Part shown: piece by piece, positions 14,303 to 22,891 of the stretch
Layout of the letters: every line of letters starts with the position of its first letter
Position numbering within the stretch: position 1 is the stretch's first letter
Assembly: GCA_018335875.1 (NCBI GenBank)
Contig: JAGXRN010000075.1
Coordinates: 1-38,370, forward strand
Source of the DNA: Dethiobacter sp.
Lineage (GTDB): Bacteria; Bacillota; Dethiobacteria; Dethiobacterales; Dethiobacteraceae
Reading direction: 5' to 3'
DNA length: 38,370 bases
Notes under the pieces: model-generated
What the model was told of the DNA's origin: nothing
Databases searched by the model: none
The model's input: only the letters and a program-made list of their open reading frames with translations
Program-made: the position numbers and the translations under genes

Positions 14303-15832
14303 ATGAAAACGCTCCGTACCCTGGTGGAGAATCTTGTCCACAAGACTGTAGATGGGACACTCGATCTACCGGTTACAGGCATCGCTTATCATTCAAAGCG
14401 GGTTATGCCTGGCAATTTATTTGCCTGCCTGGAAGGGACACGCGGCCAGGGTGAAAGTTATGCGTCTGAGGCGGTTGCCGCCGGCGCTGTGGCAATTATG
14501 AGCGCAGGAGGCGACGCTTTCCCCGGGGTCACAACAGTCAGGGTGCCCGATGTACGCCTTGCCCTGGCACTTCTGGCTGCGGAATATTTTGATTACCCGT
14601 CGCGTCAACTAATACTGACGGGTGTGACAGGAACTAACGGTAAGACAACAACCACTCACCTCATTGACGCCCTGCTGCGCGATTGCGGTGCAGTGACAGG
14701 ATTAATCGGCACAGTGCACTATCTGATTGGAGGGCGGGAATACCCGGTGTGGGCTACTACACCGGAGGCAAACGACCTGCAGGGATTGCTGAGGGAAATG
14801 TGCGACTGCGGTGCAACACACGCCACAATGGAAGTTTCCTCTCACGCCCTTGCTCTTTACCGCACAGTGGGCTGTGATTTTGATACAGTGGTGCTGACCA
14901 ATATAACTGAAGACCACCTTGATTTTCACAAAACATTTTCTCATTACCTGGGTGCAAAGAGTAAGCTTTTCTCATGGCTTGGCTCAGCTCAACGCAAAGG
15001 CAGTCGCCTGCGTCGGGCGATTATTAACGGAGACGACAGGCACTACCTGCATATCGTAGACCAGGTGCCCGGAGAGTCCCTTCTTTATGGACTCTCACCG
15101 CACTGCCATGTCCGTGCCGAGAATATAAATGTAAGCAGGGAAGGGGTGGGCTTTACTGCCATCACACCGGCAGGCGTGCTCCCGCTGCATTTAAAGTTAA
15201 CCGGGCTGTTTTCGGTCTACAATTCCCTGGCTGCCGTCAGTTATGGCTTGCTTGAAGGCATGGACCCGGAGAGAATCGGGGCAGTGCTGGAGGGTGTCGA
15301 CGGAGTGCCGGGGCGCTTTGAATTAATTGATGAGGGTCAGGATTTTACTGTGATTGTGGATTATGCGCATACTCCCGATGGTTTGGAGAATGTGCTGCGC
15401 GCGGTGCGGGAATTCGCTAAACGTAGGGTGATAACTGTCTTTGGCTGCGGAGGCGAGCGTGACCGCGGCAAGCGGCCGCTGATGGGGGAAGTGGCGGCTA
15501 ACTACAGCGACTACTGCCTGGTGACATCAGATAATCCGCGCGGCGAAGATCCTGATCAAATTATAAAGGAGATACTGCCCGGGCTTACCCGAGGCAGGTG
15601 TAAATCATCTTTTGAGGTCATCCCTGACCGCTTCTTGGCCATTGAGCGTGCATTAGTACTTGCAGAGGCCGAAGATGTGGTTATAATCACTGGTAAAGGC
15701 CATGAGACGCAGCAAATTTTTAAAGATCACATTATTCCCTTTGATGACAGAAAAGTAGTAAGGGAAATGATCCGGAGGCAGAAGAGTTATGGAAATGAAC
15801 TGCAGGGAGATTCTGGCGGCGGTCGGGGGTAG
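14303..15832 (+). CDS. murE: UDP-MurNAc-L-Ala-D-Glu:meso-diaminopimelate ligase
   Basis: This 509-residue Mur ligase adds the third residue of the stem peptide. The ATP loop is TGVTGTNGKTTTTHLID (about 105-121). The carbamylated-lysine region and the glutamate-ligase C-terminal domain follow. The motif SDNPRGEDP near 410 is the DNPR signature that selects meso-diaminopimelate rather than lysine, so the cell wall is probably of the A1-gamma (mDAP) type. The ATG at 14303 is preceded by AAGGGGG at about 12 bases, a slightly long spacing. The end overlaps murF by 44 bases, indicating tight translational coupling. Confidence 0.96.
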   Translation: MKTLRTLVENLVHKTVDGTLDLPVTGIAYHSKRVMPGNLFACLEGTRGQGESYASEAVAAGAVAIMSAGGDAFPGVTTVRVPDVRLALALLAAEYFDYPSRQLILTGVTGTNGKTTTTHLIDALLRDCGAVTGLIGTVHYLIGGREYPVWATTPEANDLQGLLREMCDCGATHATMEVSSHALALYRTVGCDFDTVVLTNITEDHLDFHKTFSHYLGAKSKLFSWLGSAQRKGSRLRRAIINGDDRHYLHIVDQVPGESLLYGLSPHCHVRAENINVSREGVGFTAITPAGVLPLHLKLTGLFSVYNSLAAVSYGLLEGMDPERIGAVLEGVDGVPGRFELIDEGQDFTVIVDYAHTPDGLENVLRAVREFAKRRVITVFGCGGERDRGKRPLMGEVAANYSDYCLVTSDNPRGEDPDQIIKEILPGLTRGRCKSSFEVIPDRFLAIERALVLAEAEDVVIITGKGHETQQIFKDHIIPFDDRKVVREMIRRQKSYGNELQGDSGGGRG

Positions 15833-17186
15833 ACTTATTCAGGCCGGCGACATGGAGAAAAACATAAGGCGGCTGATTATCGACTCGCGGGATGTGGAGC
15901 AAGAGGACTTCTTTGTGCCTCTGCCCGGCGAGAAAAGCGACGGCCACTTCTACCTGGCAGACGCGGCCAGTCGCGGAGCTGCCGGCTGTTTTATCCGCAG
16001 GGGCAGTGATGCCCCCGTACCCAAGGGAGTTGTTGTCATTGAAGTGATCGACCCGCTTGAGTCGCTGCAGTGCCTGGCCACTTTTTACAGGGACAGGTTT
16101 ACGCTGCCTGTGGTCGCTGTTACAGGTTCCACTGGCAAAACAACAACCAAGGACTTAATAGCCGCAGTCCTTTCCGGGCGGCTGACTGTCCTTAAAACCG
16201 AGGGAAATCTGAACAACCAGATAGGAGTACCTCTCATGCTTTCCCGCCTTGACAGGACATATACCGCAGCTGTGCTGGAAATGGGAATGAGCGGTTTGGG
16301 AGAGGTAGACCTTCTGGCAAGGCTTGCCCGTCCCACCGTTGGTGTAATCACAAATATAGGTGAAGCCCACCTTGAAATGCTTGGCAGCAGAGAAAACATC
16401 GCCCGGGCCAAATGCGAGCTTCTTTCGCACCTGCCCAAGACCGGAAGTGCAGTCGTTAACGGGGAAGAACCTCTGCTCACGCCTCATTGCAAAGGCATGG
16501 CCGCGAAGCTTGTTACTTTTGGTTTTACTGATTCCGCCACACTGCGCTGTGTATCCGCAGAGGCGAGGGGGGACGAGAAAGTAGTCCGTTTGGAGCAGGA
16601 CGGTTATCCTGCACTGGAACTGGTTATGCCACTGCCGGGCAGGCATAATATCTCTAACCTGATGGCCGCGGTGGCTGTGGGACGGGAAGTGGGCCTGAGA
16701 AATGAGGAGATCAAGAGTGGCCTGGCCAATCTGGAGTTGACGGGCATGCGGCTTGAAACAGTCAGGCTTAAAACGGGCATCACTGTGATTAACGATGCCT
16801 ATAACGCCAGTCCCATGTCTGTGGCCGCTGCCATTGACGTGCTGATGGAGAAAGCCGGCAATTCCCGTAAGATTGCCGTGCTTGGCGATATGCTCGAGCT
16901 TGGCATACTCGAGGAGGAGGGGCACCGTAATACCGGACGCCTGATTGCAAAAATGTGCCTTGATGCACTGGTGCTGCTTGGAGAGCGGGCAAAGCTGATT
17001 GCGCAGGGCGCGTTGGAAGCGGGGTACCCCCCTGAGAGAATACACCACTGCCTCTCACATGAGGAAGCAGCTGCAATAACCGGAGAGCTTGCTTGCACCG
17101 GCTGCTGGATACTGCTTAAAGGTTCCCGGGGGATGTGCATGGAGAAAATCCTCACAATCCTTTCTGCTTCCAATCGGGAGGGGTAA
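15789..17186 (+). CDS. murF: UDP-MurNAc-tripeptide:D-Ala-D-Ala ligase
   Basis: This 465-residue Mur ligase attaches D-Ala-D-Ala to finish the pentapeptide precursor. It has the three Mur domains: an N-terminal UDP-binding domain, the ATP domain with VTGSTGKTTTKDLIAAVL (about 111-127), and a C-terminal domain with the MurF-specific INDAYNASPMSVAAAI. The N-terminal stretch IDSRDVEQEDFFVPLPGEKSDGHFY is also typical. It begins at ATG 15789 inside the end of murE, 11 bases after GGAGG. mraY begins 1 base after its stop. Confidence 0.96.
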   Translation: MEMNCREILAAVGGRLIQAGDMEKNIRRLIIDSRDVEQEDFFVPLPGEKSDGHFYLADAASRGAAGCFIRRGSDAPVPKGVVVIEVIDPLESLQCLATFYRDRFTLPVVAVTGSTGKTTTKDLIAAVLSGRLTVLKTEGNLNNQIGVPLMLSRLDRTYTAAVLEMGMSGLGEVDLLARLARPTVGVITNIGEAHLEMLGSRENIARAKCELLSHLPKTGSAVVNGEEPLLTPHCKGMAAKLVTFGFTDSATLRCVSAEARGDEKVVRLEQDGYPALELVMPLPGRHNISNLMAAVAVGREVGLRNEEIKSGLANLELTGMRLETVRLKTGITVINDAYNASPMSVAAAIDVLMEKAGNSRKIAVLGDMLELGILEEEGHRNTGRLIAKMCLDALVLLGERAKLIAQGALEAGYPPERIHHCLSHEEAAAITGELACTGCWILLKGSRGMCMEKILTILSASNREG

Positions 17187-17187
17187 T

Positions 17188-18147
17188 ATGAACCGTATGC
17201 TGTTGCAGACTTCACTGTGGGCTTTCGCTATCAGCCTGACGCTTGCCCCGCTCTTTATCGCCGTATTCAGGCGACTGCATTTTGGGCAGCAGATCAGGGA
17301 AGAGGGCCCGCGCAGACACCTTAAAAAAGCAGGCACCCCAACCATGGGAGGCATAGTTTTTATGCTGGCCTCGCTGCCGGTAGTCTTTATATTTGCGCCA
17401 AGGACGACTGAACTTTTTCTTATTGTTTTTTTGAGCGCCGGCAACGGCTTTGTAGGTTTTATCGACGATTACATGAAGGTTGTCCGCAGGCGCTCGCTGG
17501 GGCTTAAAGCTCGCAGCAAGCTGCTGGGGCAAGCAGCGCTGGTGGTAGTTTTCTTCATTGTCTGGCGCAGCCTGGGCTATGATACAGCGCTGTCCATACC
17601 TTTTACAGGCAGGGATTTGGATTTGGGGATTTATTACCTGCCGTTTTTAATATTTTTTGTCATCGGCTTTACCAATGCTGTTAACCTGACTGACGGGATT
17701 GACGGATTGGCTGCAGGGTCGGCAATTCTTGCCTTTTTATCTTACGTGATAATTGCGGCGATGTACGGGGCCGCAGACTTGGCCCATTTCAACGCTGCCA
17801 TGATCGGAGCGACTTTTGCATTTTTGATTTACAACCTGCATCCAGCCAAAGTGTTTATGGGTGACGTAGGTTCCCTGGCACTGGGTGGCGCCCTGGCGGC
17901 CATGGCGGTTTTAACAAAGACCGAGCTTTTTCTTGTAATTATAGGCGGTGTTTTTGTCCTTGAGACATTGTCTGTGATTATTCAGGTAATTATCTTTCAA
18001 CTTACCGGAAAAAGAGTTTTCCGCATGAGCCCGCTTCACCACCATTTCGAGCTGGGTGGCCGCGGCGAATGGCAGGTTGTTACTGTGTTTTGGGCAGTAG
18101 GATTTATTTTTGCTGTGATCGGCTTGATGCAGCTTGGAGCACTGTAG
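17188..18147 (+). CDS. mraY: Phospho-MurNAc-pentapeptide transferase (lipid I synthase)
   Basis: This 319-residue integral membrane enzyme with about ten helices transfers phospho-MurNAc-pentapeptide from UDP to undecaprenyl phosphate. Key motifs are GTPTMGG after the first cytoplasmic loop, GFIDDYMKV (Asp pair), NAVNLTDGIDGLAAG, FMGDVGSLALGG and the ending MSPLHHHFELGG with the family HHH. The ATG at 17188 follows GGGAGGGG closely, giving MNRMLLQTSLWAF; longer frames into murF lack support. It sits between murF and murD as in most Firmicute clusters. Confidence 0.97.
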   Translation: MNRMLLQTSLWAFAISLTLAPLFIAVFRRLHFGQQIREEGPRRHLKKAGTPTMGGIVFMLASLPVVFIFAPRTTELFLIVFLSAGNGFVGFIDDYMKVVRRRSLGLKARSKLLGQAALVVVFFIVWRSLGYDTALSIPFTGRDLDLGIYYLPFLIFFVIGFTNAVNLTDGIDGLAAGSAILAFLSYVIIAAMYGAADLAHFNAAMIGATFAFLIYNLHPAKVFMGDVGSLALGGALAAMAVLTKTELFLVIIGGVFVLETLSVIIQVIIFQLTGKRVFRMSPLHHHFELGGRGEWQVVTVFWAVGFIFAVIGLMQLGAL

Positions 18148-18150
18148 CAA

Positions 18151-19566
18151 ATGGAAAGGAAGAGTCAATTGCCCGCTTTTATGGAATTAAAAGACAGGAA
18201 AGTTATAGTGCTTGGGCTTGCTAAAAGCGGTGTTGCAGCGGCACAACTGCTGCTGAGTGAGGGCGCTGTGGTTGTGGTTAACGATGCAAAGCATGCCTCT
18301 GATTTGAGAGCAGATATCGAAGCTCTCGGCAAGAGCCCTTCGCTTACAGTGGTCACCGGCTCACATCCCCCTGATATCGTGGATGAAAAGACAGCTCTGA
18401 TAGTGAAGAACCCCGGCATTTCAATGGATCTGCCTCTCCTGTTGAGGGCCCGGGAGCTTGGAGTAACTGTGATTACTGAGGTTGAGCTGGCTTTCTGGCA
18501 ATTGGCGGCCCCTATCGTGGCTATCACAGGCACCAATGGTAAAACCACAACAACTGCGCTGGCCGGAGAGATGTTTGCCATTTCCGGCCGCAGAACATTT
18601 GTAGCCGGGAATATAGGTCTGCCCCTGTCGTCAGTGGTAAAAAAAGCAAGCGCTGCCGATGTGGTTGTGGCTGAACTAAGCAGCTTTCAACTGGAGGGGA
18701 CTATCTATTTTCGACCCGCTATTTCTGCTGTTTTGAATATTACGCCTGACCATATGGACCGGCACCGTTCTTTGGAGAAATACAAACAGGTCAAAGCCAG
18801 GATATTTGCCAACCAGACCACTGCCGAGGCGGTAGTAATAAACGCAGATGACCCTGAGGCCTTTGACCTGCATGATCACACAGCTGCCCGCGTCTATCTC
18901 TTCAGCCGCAAGCGGGAAGTAGGGCAGGGTGCATTTGTCCGCGCCGGGCACATTGTGCTGCGCAGCCGGGAGAGCGAAGTTTCAGTCTGTGCGGTAACAG
19001 AGATAGCCATCCCCGGAGCACACAATCTTGAGAACGCATTGGCTGCTTCACTTTTGGCATGGCTTGGCGGGGTAAAGCCCGTGGATATAGCACAAGTCCT
19101 GAAAACTTTTAAAGGGGTGCCTCATCGATTGGAGTACGTTGAGACTATAGCGGGCATCAAATTTATTAATGATTCCAAGGGAACCAACACCGACGCCGCT
19201 ATCAAGGCACTCGAATCTTACCACCACCCTAAAGTGCTCATTGCGGGCGGGTATGATAAAGGCAGCTCATTTGACAGTCTGGCCATGGAAATTAAAAAGC
19301 ACGTTTCACACGTGGTTCTGATTGGGCAGGTCAGGGAAAGATTGGCTGCAGCACTGCGTATGGTGGGGTTTAATGAATACCAGATTGCCAACGGCCTTGA
19401 AGATGCAGTGGGCAGAGCCTACCGGGCGGCGGCGCCGGGTTGGGTGGTTCTGCTTTCACCGGCCTGTGCCTCCTGGGACATGTTCAACAATTTTGAAGAG
19501 CGTGGAGAACTATTTAAAAAAGCTGTGCTGAAGCTGAGGGAGGAAAACAATGGGCGTAAACATTAA
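18151..19566 (+). CDS. murD: UDP-MurNAc-L-alanine:D-glutamate ligase
   Basis: This 471-residue Mur ligase adds D-glutamate as the second stem residue. The N-terminal Rossmann domain has VIVLGLAKSGVAAAQLL, the ATP loop is AITGTNGKTTTTALAGEM (about 123-140), and later motifs include NITPDHMDRH, GVPHRLEYV and FINDSKGTNTDAA. An internal ATG at 18181 gives the more usual MELKDRKVIVLG start but has its nearest GGAAGAG 16 bases away, so I keep 18151, 12 bases after GGAG. It overlaps the next gene by 17 bases. Confidence 0.95.
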   Translation: MERKSQLPAFMELKDRKVIVLGLAKSGVAAAQLLLSEGAVVVVNDAKHASDLRADIEALGKSPSLTVVTGSHPPDIVDEKTALIVKNPGISMDLPLLLRARELGVTVITEVELAFWQLAAPIVAITGTNGKTTTTALAGEMFAISGRRTFVAGNIGLPLSSVVKKASAADVVVAELSSFQLEGTIYFRPAISAVLNITPDHMDRHRSLEKYKQVKARIFANQTTAEAVVINADDPEAFDLHDHTAARVYLFSRKREVGQGAFVRAGHIVLRSRESEVSVCAVTEIAIPGAHNLENALAASLLAWLGGVKPVDIAQVLKTFKGVPHRLEYVETIAGIKFINDSKGTNTDAAIKALESYHHPKVLIAGGYDKGSSFDSLAMEIKKHVSHVVLIGQVRERLAAALRMVGFNEYQIANGLEDAVGRAYRAAAPGWVVLLSPACASWDMFNNFEERGELFKKAVLKLREENNGRKH

Positions 19567-20653
19567 AAAGAAGGCGCCGGATTTTGTTATCCTTTTTATC
19601 ACTATGACACTGCTGTCAATAGGCATTGTCATGGTTTTCAGCGCCAGCGCCATTATCTCTCTGGAAAACCGCCCTGACGTATACTTTCACCTGCGCCGCC
19701 AGGCGTTTTGGGCCTTGCTTGGACTTGGCGGCATGATAGTATTGAGCAACTACGATTACTGGAAACTCAAGCGCTGGATTAACCCGGTCCTGGCAGTGAA
19801 TCTGTTTTTGCTTTTAGCCGTCTTTATACCCGGGGTGGGAATCGAGATTAGCGGTGCCAGACGTTGGATATCAGTGGGCGGTTTTACCGGACAGCCATCA
19901 GATTTGAGCAAAATAGCCAGCGTCTTATTTTCAGCAGCATACCTTTCCCGCCGCAATGTTAATATCCAGAAATTTATGCAGGGCGCCTTTCCTGTGCTTG
20001 CTGTAATGGGTGTATTTTTTGCGCTGATTATGGCCCAGCCTGACTTGGGAACTGCTGTGGCTTTGGCAGGTACGACCATGGTGGTAATCTTTGTGGCCGG
20101 CATGCCCTTAAAGCAGATTTTTGCCATCGGTATCAGCGGTCTGCCGCTGCTTGGTTACCTGATGATCAGTGAGCCTTATCGATTGCGGCGCTTGCTATCC
20201 TTTCGCGACCCCTGGGCTGATCCACTCAACACAGGCTATCATATTATTCAATCTCTTTATGCCCTGGGGCCGGGAGGGCTGTTTGGTGTAGGGCTTGGCC
20301 GCAGCAGGCAGAAGTTTTTCTACCTGCCGGAACCTCACAGCGACTTTATCTTTGCAATTTTAGGTGAAGAGCTGGGATTTCTAGGCACTTCAAGCGTGCT
20401 CCTGCTCTTCTTTGCTCTTTTCTGGCGGGGTTTTAAAGTGGCATTGATGGCGCCTGATAATTTCGGGTCTCTCCTGGCAGCTGGAATTACTTCAATGATA
20501 GGGCTGCAGACACTGATGAACATAGGCGTTGTTACCGGGTCAATCCCGGTTACGGGGATTAACCTGCCACTGATTAGCGCCGGCGGTTCTTCACTTTTTA
20601 TCACACTGTGCAGCATCGGCGTGCTGCTCAACATTTCCAAATACACAAAATAA
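19550..20653 (+). CDS. ftsW: FtsW/SpoVE lipid II polymerase (SEDS family)
   Basis: This 367-residue SEDS protein with about ten transmembrane helices polymerises lipid II together with a class B penicillin-binding protein. Conserved blocks include MVFSASAIIS near the N-terminus, AQPDLGTAVAL, the long external loop SFRDPWADPLNTGYHIIQSLYALGPGGLFGVGLGRSRQK, HSDFIFAILGEELGFLG, and the C-terminal PVTGINLPLISAGGSS. In B. subtilis the copy in this position between murD and murG is the sporulation-specific SpoVE; sequence alone does not decide between division and spore roles. Its ATG (19550) lies inside the end of murD after GGGAGG. Pairing with the SpoVD-type gene upstream would fit a cortex-making complex. 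Confidence 0.93.
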   Translation: MGVNIKKKAPDFVILFITMTLLSIGIVMVFSASAIISLENRPDVYFHLRRQAFWALLGLGGMIVLSNYDYWKLKRWINPVLAVNLFLLLAVFIPGVGIEISGARRWISVGGFTGQPSDLSKIASVLFSAAYLSRRNVNIQKFMQGAFPVLAVMGVFFALIMAQPDLGTAVALAGTTMVVIFVAGMPLKQIFAIGISGLPLLGYLMISEPYRLRRLLSFRDPWADPLNTGYHIIQSLYALGPGGLFGVGLGRSRQKFFYLPEPHSDFIFAILGEELGFLGTSSVLLLFFALFWRGFKVALMAPDNFGSLLAAGITSMIGLQTLMNIGVVTGSIPVTGINLPLISAGGSSLFITLCSIGVLLNISKYTK

Positions 20654-20708
20654 TGTATTAAAGACAAAAGCTGCAGGAGAACTTCTCCCCCTATCTTGTG
20701 TATTGGTA

Positions 20709-20738
20709 TTCCGACTTCCGACGCTGATTTCTGATTTC
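20709..20738 (+). repeat. Two short tandem duplications in the ftsW-murG spacer
   Basis: TTCCGAC occurs twice in tandem (20709-20715, 20716-20722), then TGATTTC twice in tandem (20725-20731, 20732-20738). The rest of the 107-base spacer holds a short GGAG/CTCC palindrome at 20676-20688 without a T run, and no clear promoter. Confidence 0.6.
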
Positions 20739-20760
20739 CGTTTTGGGAGGTGTAAGCTTG

Positions 20761-21891
20761 ATGAGAGTAATTCTTGCCGGTGGTGGCACGGGCGGCCACA
20801 TTTATCCAGCTCTGGCCTTAGCGCGCCACTTGCGGGATATGTATGGCAGTGAAGTCCTTTTTGTGGGGACGGAGAGGGGCATGGAGAAGGATATTGTACC
20901 GGCCGCCGGTTTTGAGCTTGTCAGGATTCCACTGGTAGGCCTTGAGAGACGCCTTTCGCCGCGGCTGGGGAAGGCGGTGCTGCTGGCAGGCAGGGGAGTC
21001 CACCAGGCGAGAAGGCTTCTGCGGCGTTTCCGCCCTGACGTAGTGGTGGGTACAGGTGGGTATGTGGCCGGGCCGGTTGTCCTGGCAGCTCTGCTCTCAC
21101 GTCTTCCCACTGTCATACATGAACAGAATGCAATCCCGGGATTTACCAATGTCACTCTGGCCAGGTGGGTGGACAGGGTTTGCGTTAGCTTCCCTGACTG
21201 TGAACAATTCTTCCCCCGCGGCAGCAGGGTGGCTGTCACTGGAAACCCGCGTGCCAGTGAAGCGGTACAGGCTGCAGGGAAGAAAGATGATTTTATACCC
21301 GGGCTGCTTAAAGGTGCCCCGCTTTTGCTCTGTGTGGGCGGCAGTCATGGCGCAGCCAGGCTGAACGACACTTTTTCCGAAAGTGTGGAAGAAGTTCTGT
21401 CGGAGCTTGATGCGCAGATAGTGTATATTACCGGGCAGCGCTACTTCGAGCAGGTGGATAAGAAGCTTGGCGCGCTGCACTTGCGTTTTCCCCACCGCCT
21501 CCATGTTTTACCCTTTCATCCGAATCTGCCTGGCATTCTTGCCAGGACAAATCTCGTGGTAAGCAGAGCCGGCGCCACTACACTGTCTGAAATCACTGCT
21601 CTTGGTGTTCCGGCTATCCTGGTGCCTTCACCCAATGTGACTAAAAACCACCAGGAGTTTAATGCCGGTTTATTAGCCAAGCGGGATGCTGCTGTAATGC
21701 TGCGCGAAACGGAGCTGGACAAGCTTAAACTTTCAAGCATGATAATTGAACTGCTGCGGGACAGGGACAGGCTTGGCCGCATGTCTGCGGCATGCAGTGA
21801 GCTTGGTTACCCCGATGCGGTAAAAAGATTGAGTGCTGTTCTGCATGATGTTGCAGAAAAATACAACAAAAGAAAACACAGGCAGCAGTAA
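20761..21891 (+). CDS. murG: MurG, lipid II-forming GlcNAc transferase
   Basis: This 376-residue GT-B glycosyltransferase transfers GlcNAc from UDP-GlcNAc to lipid I on the inner membrane face. It has the N-terminal loop LAGGGTGGHIYPALA, the second glycine loop VVGTGGYVAGPVVLAA, HEQNAIPGFTN, GGSHGAARLND and the donor-site block VVSRAGATTLSEITALGVPAILVPSP. TTG (20758) and ATG (20761) both lie well placed after GGGAGGTG; I use the ATG, which gives the usual MRVILAGGGTGG. The stop is followed by 89 bases before murB. In many relatives murC lies here, and it is absent. Confidence 0.96.
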   Translation: MRVILAGGGTGGHIYPALALARHLRDMYGSEVLFVGTERGMEKDIVPAAGFELVRIPLVGLERRLSPRLGKAVLLAGRGVHQARRLLRRFRPDVVVGTGGYVAGPVVLAALLSRLPTVIHEQNAIPGFTNVTLARWVDRVCVSFPDCEQFFPRGSRVAVTGNPRASEAVQAAGKKDDFIPGLLKGAPLLLCVGGSHGAARLNDTFSESVEEVLSELDAQIVYITGQRYFEQVDKKLGALHLRFPHRLHVLPFHPNLPGILARTNLVVSRAGATTLSEITALGVPAILVPSPNVTKNHQEFNAGLLAKRDAAVMLRETELDKLKLSSMIIELLRDRDRLGRMSAACSELGYPDAVKRLSAVLHDVAEKYNKRKHRQQ

Positions 21892-21980
21892 AATGGAAAA
21901 TATTATGGCTCTGGCGCCAAACACAATATTAAAACGGTTGCATAGTATAAATTGTGGTTAGAACAGAGCCGGAGGTGTTT

Positions 21981-22877
21981 ATGGATCGTATCGCCAGTTT
22001 ACTGAAAAGTGAAATCAGCGGCAATATCAGGACTTGTGAGCCGCTGGCGCGCTATACATCTTTTAAAATCGGCGGCCCGGCTGATCTGTTTATTGAGCCT
22101 GTGACCACCGCTGAACTGAGTGCAGTTATTTCCTTATTAAAACTGCAAAAAATTCCTTTTTTCATTTTAGGGAACGGTACCAATCTCCTGATCAGAGACA
22201 GTGGTTACCGCGGTGCGGCGATACGTCTTGCCGGAGAGTTTAAAAAATATTTTTACGAGGAAGGTGGTGTAAACAGCGGTTCGGCAGTACCTCTTGCCCT
22301 GCTGGCCAGAGATGCCTGCAGGCGCAGGTTGACTAATCTGGAGTTTGGCACGGGTATACCCGGCACTCTGGGCGGGGCGCTATTTATGAATGCCGGTGCT
22401 CACGGGCGCTCCATCAGTGATGTTTTAATCGACGCAGTCATCCTTGATGCGGAAGCTGTTCTCCATACATATACATCCGCACAACTGGGATTATCCTACC
22501 GCAGGAGCAGTATTGGCAGGGGATCCATTGTCTGCGCCGCCAGGCTGAGTCTTTTACCGGAGGAAGCAGGGAAGATAGCAGACAGACGCCGTGAGTATCG
22601 GGAATTCAGAACGAACCGGCAACCCCGCCTGCCGAATGCCGGTAGTGTGTTCAAAAATCCACCGGGTGATGCTGCGGGAAGACTGCTTGAAGCCGCCGGC
22701 CTGAAGGGTGTGCGGGTGGGTGGAGCCATGATTGCCGACAAACATGCCAATTTCATTGTCAACTGTGGTGGAGCATCGGCAGGTGATGTCCTTGCCCTCA
22801 TTGAAATGGCGCACAATGCAGTCGCGAAAAAGTTTGGTGTAGAACTGGAGCTTGAAATTAAGGTTCTCGATGATTAA
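21981..22877 (+). CDS. murB: UDP-N-acetylenolpyruvoylglucosamine reductase
   Basis: This 298-residue FAD enzyme reduces the MurA product to UDP-MurNAc with NADPH. Signatures are YTSFKIGGPADLFIEP and GNGTNLLIRDSGYRG (FAD pyrophosphate binding), LEFGTGIPGTLGGALFMNAGAHG, and the catalytic-serine motif NAGSVFKNPPGDAAGRLLE. The end GGAMIADKHANFIVN carries the family substrate residues. It is of the shorter type II MurB kind common in Firmicutes. ATG 21981 follows GGAGGTG by 3 bases; the frame opens at a GTG 27 bases earlier without a ribosome binding site. murA starts 14 bases after its stop. Confidence 0.95.
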   Translation: MDRIASLLKSEISGNIRTCEPLARYTSFKIGGPADLFIEPVTTAELSAVISLLKLQKIPFFILGNGTNLLIRDSGYRGAAIRLAGEFKKYFYEEGGVNSGSAVPLALLARDACRRRLTNLEFGTGIPGTLGGALFMNAGAHGRSISDVLIDAVILDAEAVLHTYTSAQLGLSYRRSSIGRGSIVCAARLSLLPEEAGKIADRRREYREFRTNRQPRLPNAGSVFKNPPGDAAGRLLEAAGLKGVRVGGAMIADKHANFIVNCGGASAGDVLALIEMAHNAVAKKFGVELELEIKVLDD

Positions 22878-22891
22878 TGGAAGGTGGGAGC

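Noticed and set aside
16155-17048. A 297-codon minus-strand frame
   Set aside because: Antisense to murF, whose frame is supported by motifs, order and ribosome binding sites; no ribosome site or domain on the other strand.
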